DNA of 64,000 nucleotides from Yamagishiella unicocca (Eukaryota; Chlorophyta; Chlorophyceae; Chlamydomonadales; Volvocaceae): NCBI GenBank assembly GCA_003116995.1, contig BDSL01000091.1, positions 124,001 to 188,000 of the forward strand, read 5' to 3'. Position numbers and translations under genes: made by a program. Positions 55,501 to 64,000 of the stretch are shown piece after piece (positions within the stretch are counted from its first letter, which is position 1; every line of letters starts with the position of its first letter). The notes beneath the pieces are model-generated. The model saw nothing but the letters and a program-made list of their open reading frames with translations, was not told the origin of the DNA and made no database searches.

Positions 55501-58293
55501 TTGGTTCGTTCGTGTCGATGATCGCTTTGCGGGAACGGAGACTTAATGGGATCACAGGCGGTGTAACCATGGATGCACTTGGGGCAGTGATAGTAGTAGG
55601 AAGCGTTCCAGAGGTGGTGGGCCACAGCATGGGGCAGTGGCGATGGACCAAGGGACGCCTGGAAATTGACTTTCCTAGCCGCATAATGACGATTCCCTTG
55701 CCCGTGCGATGTTGCAGTGCGGACGACTACCTACAGGCGCTGCTTAAAGTGGAGCCTATCCTCGAGGAGAGCGCTGCGGTTGCGGCCGCAGCTGCAGACC
55801 AAGGCGCTGCAGCCGCTGCCAAGGTGTGTATGTATGATGTCAACACGCATATACACGGACGTTGTTTATTGACTATCAGAGTTGCTTATTGAGTATTAGG
55901 GTTGCTGTTCAGGTTTCGCGAGGTACGTAATGACATTTCCACCATCTGCTTTTGCACAACGCCCGATGGTGCATGCAGGCCGCCGTCCAACCAGCCAAGA
56001 TTCTTTCCAAAGAAGAGATGAGAGCCATGCGGCAAGCCAGGGACCCCAACTACAAGGAAGTAAAGAAGGCCAAGGCTCAAGAGAAAGGTACGATGCGAGG
56101 TTTTGCATATGTACCTCTAGTAGTCACATTATGGAAGTATTATATTTTCTCTACTGAACTATTCGGTTCCAGATGTAGTGTGCGGTGCAAGCTAGTTTCT
56201 GGATAAAGTTTCATGTTTGTGATCCATGGATCCTTTCAGGCTGTCGTGCCTGCTCAAGTGGAAGTCGTGTCAGTCCCTTAGCCCACAGCGCAAAAGCGTA
56301 ATCTGTATATATCGCTTTGCGGCTGGGGCCCGCCAAGGATGGATTTCGCGATTGGTTGGGTCCCACCTGCGGGCGCGTTCGCCAACAACGACAAAGAGAA
56401 CATCATATGCTTCAACGGTACACAATGTAGATATTATAACGCGGTTGCTGCGTACCCGGTCTCAAAACGCGGTGGGCGTCTGTTTCGATCGCGCAGGTGG
56501 CAAGCCCGGCAAGCGGGAGCGGCATGACGACGGACAGGAGGCTGCAGCCGACGATGCGAACGATGCAGTAGTCTCTGCCTCAATCAAACGCGCTCGGACA
56601 CGTGAACCGGAGGTAGCCGCGGCTGCCACCGTCGCTGTGCAACCCGCTGCGGCGACCGAGGCCTCCGCGCCAGCGCATGATGCGGCCGATGCCGCCGGAG
56701 CGGACGGCGATGCCGAAATGGCCGACCACGACGAGACCATGGCAGCAGCCGATGCGGGACCGAGCGGCGGTGCTGAGGCGCGCACCGAGGAAGACCAGCA
56801 GGCTGGGCCGGGTCCAGGCGCGGCCGCCCAGGGTGGCTCGCGGCCGCACTACTCGGACAAGAACACGGTGTTCATAAAGGGCCTGCGATACGGCCTCAAG
56901 GACGGGGATCTGGACACGTTCCTTAAACAGCACATCCCGGAGGGCATTCAGGACGTGCGCGTCGTGCGCAATCCGGAGACCGGCCAGGCGAAGGTGCGGC
57001 AGAGCCAAGCGCCTAAGCAGGGCTTTGGGTTCTCAACCTTCGGTAACCCACTGCTATTACCGTTTGCGCCAGGCGCAAAGCCAGTTCCGAACTTCCTGCA
57101 ATCCCGAGTCGCACCCACCACCACCTTCATCGCCCTTGGTTTGTCGGCCGTGGATTCGCGGATATAATATACCCTTCGTCAGCCCGCCCTGGACTTGAAT
57201 GCCGCGCTCCGACGCCCAATCCTCCCCCTACCGTGCCGAATCCGCCAGGGCTACGCCTATGTGGAGTGCAGCTCCAGGGAGGTGCTCGACAAGGCGGTGG
57301 CGCTCAACGGCACCTCCTTCCAGGGCGTCTCGCTCTTCATAGCGGAGTCTAAGCCTCCAGCGCCCGGGGGCTGGCGCGGCGGGGGCGCCGGAGGGCGTTT
57401 CAGCGCTGGAGGGCGCGGGGGCCGCTTCGGCGGCCCACCGCCCGGAGGCCGGGGTGGCTTCGCCGGCCGGGGGCGCTCCGGCGGGGGCTTCCGGGGCAGT
57501 GAGGGCGGCAGCGGCGACGGCGACGCGGAGATGGCGGACGCTGGCGACGGCGGCGGCCGGGGAGGAGGCCGCCACCCGGGGGGCCGAGGTGGAGGCGGAG
57601 GGCGCCACGCGGGGCTCGGCTACCCCACGGGTCGCGGAGGGGGGATGCGGACACACCTGCAGGTTGCCCCAGGTGTGTCCTTTGTCGGTGTGTGGGGGGG
57701 CGGTGGTGGAGCGTCGGGGGGAAGGGAAGGCGCAAGTGCTTGCATGGGAGGAATTGGGGAGACCAAGGGAGGGTCCGGGGTTTACCCACGACGGCGGGAC
57801 GCTGGACGGCGGCGCCGGTGCCTCCGCCATGTGCCCAGGACCGCACGCACACGGCGACTAAGAAACCACTGCCGCTGTTGCTGCTGCGTGGGCTTTGGGA
57901 AGCGAGCCAGTAATGTTCTGATGCGCCGTCCGATGGCGTGCTCAGCGGAGGCGGGGGTCGAGCACACTCCTGGACTCTTTTCGGACCACCGCATTGGCCT
58001 GTTACTTGTTGCTCAGCTTGTCTGCGCAGCAATATTTTTGTTGCCCCACTCTCGTGTCTTGATAGACATCCACTAGCACACAGACGCCATCACTTAATGC
58101 CATCTCCCCCCAACCCCACGGCCGCTGGGCCGTCCTTGCCCATGCAGGAGCTGCACCGCCCACAGCGCTGGTGCCCCGCGCCGTACAGCTCGCTAAGGGC
58201 GCCGCCGCCGATGGTGCCGCCGGCGGGGGCAACGCCGGCCAGCCAATGTCCAATGACGACTTCCGCAAGATGCTGCTGGGGGGTAAGAAGTGA
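49563..58293 (+). CDS. SART3: SART3 homologue, U4/U6 snRNP recycling factor
   Basis: Seventeen exons: 49563-49841, 50562-50788, 51052-51189, 51574-51682, 52085-52150, 52361-52534, 53031-53276, 53754-53812, ~53837-54036, 54472-54579, 54699-54756, 55093-55196, 55718-55823, 55979-56087, 56497-56993, 57249-57672, 58166-58293; about 1010 aa. An acidic N-terminus (SDDSSDDSDDSDSGD) precedes HAT (half-TPR) helices at about 80-590. Then come a Lys-rich segment, one RRM (about 780-865; RNP2 VFIKGL, RNP1 KGYAYVEC), an RGG-type Gly/Arg tail, LVPRAVQ, and the C-terminal Lsm-binding motif MSNDDFRKMLL. SART3/Prp24 reanneals U4 and U6 snRNAs in the nucleus. Human SART3 has two RRMs; only one is seen here. 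The exon 8/9 junction is out of phase by 24-26 bases. A TGTAA lies 240 bp after the stop. Confidence 0.92.
52145..52273 (+). repeat. 35-36 bp tandem repeat containing a splice donor
   Basis: Four copies of a unit starting ggcaaggtggggtagg, at 52145, 52180, 52216 and 52252. The first copy is the real end of SART3 exon 5 (GGC AAG before GTGGGG), so the exon-intron junction itself is repeated. Confidence 0.93.
52635..52885. repeat. ~98-bp duplication in SART3 intron 6
   Basis: A block containing gcccacctgtgcgctcgctg, then acgccggtgatgccacagaa, occurs twice completely (about 52656-52753 and 52754-52851) and starts a third time before a family B copy at 52890. Confidence 0.9.
53281..53530 (-). 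repeat. tandem pair of family C-like repeats in SART3 intron 7
   Basis: Two ~105-bp segments (53281-53385 and 53427-53530) share gcgtgagccaggg, cggttacacgac, ggaaacggagggtagaaa and an agctggcgca...gtcttcg segment. Both lie right after the exon 7 donor. Confidence 0.85.
54281..54467. repeat. 27-29 bp tandem repeat in SART3 intron 9
   Basis: About seven copies of an acatgtcttctcgcaa unit followed by a C-run of varying length, ending next to the exon 10 acceptor. Confidence 0.93.
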
Positions 58294-59616
58294 AAGGGGG
58301 AATTTGCAGGTTGGCAAGGGGCCTTGTCGACGGTCGCGTGGGAAGCCGCGGTATATTGGCAGCGCAAGGCGCTGATCCCGGCGTAGCGTGTAGGGGAGTA
58401 CGGCTCGGACCAGTTGGTGTCCGCACATGCGCGTTGCCTATGTGCGACCTTCACCTGCACGGCCGCGCGTGTCCCATGGCAGCTTGCCTGTGTTGATCGC
58501 GGGTCCCGACGTCGCGATGATCGCAAAGCTCTGTAAGATTGCTTTACCAAGTTGATGATGTATCCGTCGACTGCGGAAGCCGTGGACCCAGAGCCCCTCT
58601 TCCGGTTGCCTGGAGGGCTAGCCCAGCTGAATTGCCGGGCCTACTCCGGCCCCTTAAGGGTCGCGGCATACCTGTAGTTTAAGGAAGTCGTCGCATACTT
58701 CACGGAACAGAACGAATAACCGTCGCCTTGGGTCCAGGGACGGCGGTGAAGCTATTTTAGTGCCTGAAGTGGCCGAATAGAAGGCTAGGGACTTGCAGGC
58801 GTCGTTGGTCAAAACATTTCCTGCCAGGCTCAGTCTCGATACGCCCCGCAAATCCAAACAGCTGTATGCCGCGGGTTGCTGAGGCATCGCCAGCTAAACG
58901 GTTCGAGGTCAGGCAGCCGTACCTTACCTAGAGCAACCTACGCGGCAGCTCCTGCGCGGCACGCGTTACGAAGATGTACGTCTGACACGATGTTGCAGGA
59001 GAGCACGCACTGCGGCAGAGCGTGGAGGACGATGCGAGGGCCGCAGTTCATGGGGCGGGAGGATGCACGGGGACCGCAGTCGCGAACGACGCCATCGCGA
59101 CGTTGGCCCTCAAGGATGCGTACGGACAATGTGTCAAGGCGTGTCAAGCCATGTCACCTCTCTAGTTTCGCCCCAGAATGGAAACATCTGCAGCGCTGCA
59201 ACCTGCTGTGGCCTCAGACACCAGCTACGGCACAAATTGGAGGGAGGGGGCCCCGCGCGAAGCATCGTTGCCAGGCGTGTTGGTGCGGGTTACGGCACGC
59301 GTTCGCGCCAAAAATATCACCCCAGGCCAGCATATGTACCAGGCCAAGTTGCCATATATAGGATTTCAAAGAATTGCCATATGCTGGTGAATTGCGGCTG
59401 ACGTTATTCAGGTTGAGTTTGTATGGTCATGCGGGCCCAACGCCTGGTTCATAATTACTAGTCATTCCACATAATAGTAAACACTATCTTCTGACAATTA
59501 ACATAGCATAAGGAGACCTTAACGCTCTCCCATCTGCTGCTGTCTACAACTAGCCCCGAAGTCGATCCCATTCGAGGAAAACATCGGCACCTCCCTTGCG
59601 CCTAGGGGCAGCAGCT
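58294..59616. other. SART3 3' UTR and intergenic
   Basis: Contains the SART3 poly(A) signal and, towards the right, presumably the promoter of the E2 gene. Small frames at 58876-59361 and 59063-59401 have no recognisable domain. Confidence 0.5.
58532..58536 (+). terminator. TGTAA polyadenylation signal of SART3
   Basis: TGTAAG occurs 239 bp after the SART3 stop codon. TGTAA is the standard poly(A) signal of volvocine algae; the position is typical. Confidence 0.65.
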
Positions 59617-62600
59617 ATGGGAGACACGCTAGCCGCCTCTCTCCTCCGCAAGCAGCTTAAGGGTAGGCTGCCTCGAGCTTTGTTGCTCTAGGTAACATCT
59701 TCAGAAACCCCAGACCCAGACGAGGTCTGCTTCAACCCATGCAGAGCTTACCAAGAACCCTGTGGATGGCTTCTCAGCTGGTCTAGTGGACGATAGCAAT
59801 ATATTTGAGTGGCAGGTCACCATTATTGGGCCGCCGGACACACTCTAGTAGGTGTTCGCGCGGCTACGGCGGCCGTGTCTATGGGCTCTAGTTGTAAAGT
59901 CGTGGATATCGTTATTTGCTCACATGCCTCGGCGGCGGGCAATTGGGACTGCGGTCTTGGCCGGGGCATAGAGGGGGTCGCCAAACTGTTGCGTCAAGCA
60001 TGCGAAGTGCCCGTTCCAACGCGCCCTTTGCCGTCACTGCGCGCATGATCTTCTGTAGCGAGGGCGGCTTCTTCAATGCCAAACTGAGCTTCCCTAAGGA
60101 CTACCCGAACTCGCCACCGACCTGCCGCTTTACGTCAGAAATGTGGCACCCGAACGGTAAGCCTCTTTATGTCAGCAATCTTTTCGCGGATTCTAACATG
60201 GCGTCAGGTATGACATCAGTAGCCTGCGAATGTATGTTGCAGTCTATGACGACGGCAAGGTTTGCATCTCCATCCTCCACAACCCCGGCGACGACCCGCA
60301 CGGCTACGAGACTGCCGCGGAGCGCTGGTCGCCCGTTCAATCGGTACGTACACGTGTCAGTACATAATCGGATTTTGGGTTTCCGATAGATCTTGCAGGG
60401 TGACCTTACTGTTGTTAGGTATACGGGTGGGTAACGCTTGGGTTGCCTAGCGTTTTCAGCAGGCTTCGCATCCTACGGCTTCACCCATACCGAAGCGGTT
60501 GCTGGAATGCCAGTGGGCTGCATTCATATGGATGAAGCAAGCCGAAGGGGAATGCGTTTCTGCGAAGGAGACGCCCCTAATTGCAGTTGCCCGCCATTAC
60601 GTTCAGCGGAGAGGGTCTCCATGCCAACACCCGCATAAATACTGATGGCTTGTGATTGCAAGGCACGGGCAGGACGTTCAACCGTGTCGCTGAAGTTGTG
60701 GAATGGTGAAAGCGGGCCCGGACCACTCCAGACCAAGCAGTAACAGGAATGGGGAGTGTGGGAGGCGGTGGAGGAGACACGTAGGCATGCTGACGGCGCG
60801 ATCATGCGCTTTTGGCACTGGGGGTTCCATAGGCGCTCATGCCCTGTAAGATGCTCCCCATGACCTGCGGTCCAGCCCAGCCGGGAGCGGCTATCGCTAC
60901 CGCTATCGCGGTGGATTGCTACATGGCAACCATCGCGGTGGATTGCTACATGGCAACCATACGTTTGGCACAGCGGCCACCTTGTCGTGTGGGGCGCCAG
61001 CATGGGCCTATGGGTTATCACATCTTAGCGTTGGGCCGCTATCCGTCCGCTGCTTTGTGGCACCCAATGTACGCGCTGCACTCATCTCCTAGCGGCACGC
61101 TTGTGCACAATTACTTGTTAGTAGAGCGCATGGGTCCCGTCAGGGGACGGGATTAAGGTTTGGGTGCGGTCAGCGGAAACCGTTGCAAATGAGAGCCCGT
61201 GGGCGTTGGATGTGGGTCGTGCTGGAGACGTGGGAGACGCACCCGTCATTCCATCCCGACATGACCGTTCCAATCTTGGTGGTTCATGTGAGTTTCGCCC
61301 CTTGGTGGCTCATGTGAGTTTCGCCCCTTGGTGGCTCATGTGAGTTTCGCCCCTTGGTGGCTCATGTGAGTTTCGCCCCTTGGTGGCTCATGTGAGTTTC
61401 GCCCCTTGGTGGCTCATGTGAGTTTCGCCCCTTGGTGGCTCATGTGAGTTTCGCCCCTTGGTGGCTCATGTGGGTTTCGTACCTTGGTGGCTCATGTGGC
61501 GTACCTTGGTGGCTCATGTGGGTTTCGTACCTTGGTGGCTCATGTGGGTTTGCCCCTGGGCATTTGGAAAGCCTGGCCATTGCGTAGTAAGTGACGCTTT
61601 GTGCATGACAGCAAAGCCATCCCGTCGACACACGGATCTGGGCATACGCATGCTGCGTGCCTTGAGCTTAGGACACGTGCGCACGGAGTCACCAGAAAGA
61701 GGGTCACTGGGAGGAGGGGTACTGGGGCGAGGTCCGTATCTGTTATTGAAAAGATGGCGCCCTGTAAGGCCCTGTTGATGTCAGTTAGCCCTTCTAAGGC
61801 CCTGCTGATGTCAGTTAGCCCTTCTAAGGCCCTGCTGATGTTAGTTAGCCCTGTAAGGCCCTGCTGATGTCAGTTAGCCCTTCTAAGGCCCTGCTGATGT
61901 CAGTTAGCCCTTCTAAGGCCCTGCTGATGTCAGTTAGCCCTTCTAAGGCCCTGCTGATGTTAGTTAGCCCTGTAAGGCCCTGCTGATGTTAGTTAGCCCT
62001 GTAAGGCCCTGCTGATGTCAGTTAGCCCTTCTAAGGCCCTGCTGATGTCAGTTAGCCCTGTAAGGCCCTGCTGATGTCAGTTAGCCCTTCTAAGGCCCTG
62101 CTGATGTTAGTTAGCCCTGTAAGGCCCTGCTGATGTCAGTTAGCCCTGTAAGGCGCTGCTGATGTCAGTTAGCCCTTCTAAGGCCCTGCTGATGTTAGTT
62201 AGCCCTGTAAGGCCCTGCTGATGTCAGTTAGCCCATCTAAGGCCCTGCTGATGTCAGTTAGCCCTGTAAGGCCCTGCTGATGTCAGTTAGCCCTCCTAAG
62301 GCCCTGCTGATGTCAGTTAGCCCTGTAAGGCCCTGCTGATGTCAGTTAGCCCTTCTAAGGCCCTGCTGATGTCAGTTAGCCCTGTAAGGCCCTGCTGATG
62401 TTAGTTAGCCCTGTAAGGCCCTGCTGATGTCAGTTAGCGCGTCACCTGATAGCCTGGGTCCAATGCAGAGCGTGACTGCCGCCCGAACTCCTCTCCGGGA
62501 CGCCCCAAGCATTCCGCTTGTCTTTTATGATGTCATCAGGGGCCTGGCCGCCGTTTGAGCCCCTGCTTGCTTCCGCCTCTTCCCAATCGCAGGTTGAGAC

Positions 62601-62748
62601 GATCATGATCTCCATTATCTCAATGCTGTCTTCACCCAATGATGAGTCGCCCGCAAACGTGGATGCCGCCAAGATGTGGCGTGAGAATCGCGAGGACTTC
62701 AAGAAACGGGTTGCTCGCATCGTGCGGAAGTCGCAGGAGATGCTATAG
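59617..62748 (+). CDS. UBE2G1: ubiquitin-conjugating enzyme E2, UBE2G/UBC7 type
   Basis: Five exons: 59617-59662, 59745-59847, 60059-60156, 60243-60343, 62593-62748; 167 aa (human UBE2G1 is 170). The start ATG gives [16 protein letters not shown], matching the family N-terminus. Landmarks in order: [31 protein letters not shown], the YP-x-S-P-P segment, [20 protein letters not shown] with catalytic Cys90, then the acidic insertion [13 protein letters not shown] that marks the G/UBC7 subfamily, and [17 protein letters not shown]2 enzymes pass ubiquitin from E1 to E3 ligases in the cytosol or at the ER membrane. The last 51 residues lie on an exon separated by a 2.25-kb intron filled with two satellites; the other introns are 82-211 bp. 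Confidence 0.95.
61266..61560 (+). repeat. 26-bp satellite in E2 intron 4
   Basis: About eleven copies of a unit containing ccccttggtggctcatgtga. Late copies change cgcccc to cgtacc, and one is shortened. Confidence 0.95.
61760..62438 (+). repeat. 29/30-bp satellite carrying TGTAA units in E2 intron 4
   Basis: About 23 copies of a unit with ggccctgctgatgtcagtta then gccc. Units come in two forms, differing by ttctaa (30 bp) or tgtaa (29 bp) before aggccc or ggccc. Twelve junctions read TGTAAG, the volvocine poly(A) signal, all on the sense strand and all upstream of the last coding exon. Confidence 0.95.
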
Positions 62749-64000
62749 GAGCGCGCTTGTGGCAGGGTTGCGTTCGGGTGGCTGTTTGTAGATCAGCCGC
62801 TGGAGCAGCACGTGGAGGAGAAGCAGTGGCGAGTTAGTGGTATAGGAGAGGAGGAGAAGAGGCAGCAACAACGGCGAGGGGGTGGTACGGGGCAGGAGGA
62901 GGAGGGGCAGAAGCAGCGACAAGGAAGTGGGAGGGAATGAAGGGAGCAGGACACCGGCTCGGATTTCCCGGAACGCTCTACCTGGTCTATCAGCGTCGGG
63001 ACTTCGCTCGGCAGCGGCGAGGACGGTTTGCGTTTCGCAGAACGGCGACTCAGCGGCGGCTGGCCTTTTGCCTCTGTTGGCTATAACGCGTTTCGGAGGG
63101 TGCGGCGAGGCGAAGCCAGCGATGCAAGGCGACACTGGCTGGCCGCGCCGCTGCCCCCGAGGAAGGCATGGCGGCTGCCTTCATGTGCCGATTAGGTCAC
63201 AAACCGCCCTGGCACTAGGCCCGTACGTGGCGTCCGCTCTGCATGAAGACGGTTACTTGACCGAAGAGCACGAGGCCCTGGCGATTCCGGCATGGTGTGT
63301 GCATATCGCGAGGGGTATCCTGGCGATGGTGCACGGCAGGTTCCGGCTTCGGGTGCATCGCGCATCCCGCGCAACCGGCCCCTGCAACGAGTGCCGCACG
63401 CTGGGGAAGGCCCCTCTGCCTGCTGTTTAGAGAGAGGTGTCGTTATGGCTGCATTCGGGTTAGGGGCGCCAGTCTGACCGCGATGAAGCCGCTGGTCGGT
63501 AGCTGCAGAAGCACCTCGGATTGCGCTCGCACATGCGTGCAGCTGCGTCCAACTAAGGAGGGACGCGAGCTGCTGGCGGTGTGCAGCGATGTCACGATGT
63601 AGAGACAGGGTGGATAGTACGCAAGGAAGGATCTGTGCGGTTAGCGGAGAGCGCATGAGGACGGTGAGGCCTCCACCGACCTGTCGTGCGATGTACGGCT
63701 CGCCCAGACCCAGGACCTACGTTCTGGTTCTGGACATGTGATCGGCTGCACCCGGCATGTAGGGCCCTGTTTTCGTGTTCTGCACCCCGCCCTGGCCGCA
63801 CCACGCACCATCACACGCTAGGTGGTGCCAAGGGCTGGTCGTTGATTGTGCACCCGTTTAACATGACATGATTTCTGCGGATATACACGCATGCCAACAA
63901 GACGTTTGTTTCTTTCAAAGTGGACCGAGGGAGTTGCAGGCTGGGGTTAGGCACAGAGGAGCTGGTGGCGCAGGCGGCTAGCTCCCTTGATTGCCTGCCC
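62749..64000. other. 3' flank of the E2 gene
   Basis: No gene is supported. A 183-codon frame (62882-63430) overlaps antisense frames and shows no known domain. No TGTAA was found within the window after the stop codon at 62746-62748, so the E2 transcript end is not located. The last 100 bases could begin another gene, but nothing is recognisable. Confidence 0.4.

Noticed and set aside
9485..57168. Introner elements as the explanation for repeat families A-C
   Set aside because: Copies occur in both orientations relative to transcription and lie inside introns without carrying both splice sites, unlike typical introners. A MITE/SINE-like origin fits better, though this is not proven.
62882..63430. 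183-codon plus-strand frame after the E2 gene
   Set aside because: Starts at a non-ATG codon, overlaps an antisense frame and has no known domain; likely 3' UTR or intergenic.

Overview
The window looks like nuclear DNA of a volvocine (Chlamydomonas/Volvox-type) green alga. The evidence is GC-rich coding sequence, genes cut into many short exons by GT-AG introns, Ala/Gly/Gln homopolymer inserts in proteins, scattered TTTTAGGG telomere-type units, TGTAA polyadenylation signals, and plant-type protein families. No bacterial operon, CRISPR array, rRNA or tRNA was seen. All gene models were built by hand from reading frames, splice sites and intron phases.

Layout. 1-768: 3' end of a low-complexity (+) gene. 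1083-3088: an internally deleted hAT transposon with perfect 8-bp target duplications. 4231-10950 (+): a 15-exon ABCG7-like half-transporter (719 aa). 14049-27928 (-): a 16-exon F-box/leucine-rich-repeat protein (1508 aa), convergent with the transporter. 30027-32990 (-): a plastid-targeted Mpv17/PMP22-type membrane protein. 35461-36657 (+): a 5'-truncated copy of a MYND-finger gene fused to a 29-bp minisatellite. 37796-41171 (+): the full-length MYND gene (1026 aa). 43223-43396 (-): an orphan last exon of a second Mpv17/PMP22 gene. 43415-49220 (-): a double-zinc-finger SAM-dependent methyltransferase (727 aa). 49563-58293 (+): SART3, the U4/U6 snRNP recycling factor, divergent from the methyltransferase. 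59617-62748 (+): a UBE2G/UBC7-type ubiquitin-conjugating enzyme.

The genes are unrelated housekeeping functions (lipid or hormone-type transport, F-box and E2 ubiquitination steps, RNA modification and splicing, organelle membrane) and do not form a pathway or cluster. The most notable material is in the introns. Several families of short dispersed repeats recur in different genes and in both orientations. Minisatellites stay open in many frames. An intronic array in the E2 gene carries twelve TGTAA units. Exon-intron boundaries and one stop-codon boundary are tandemly duplicated in place.
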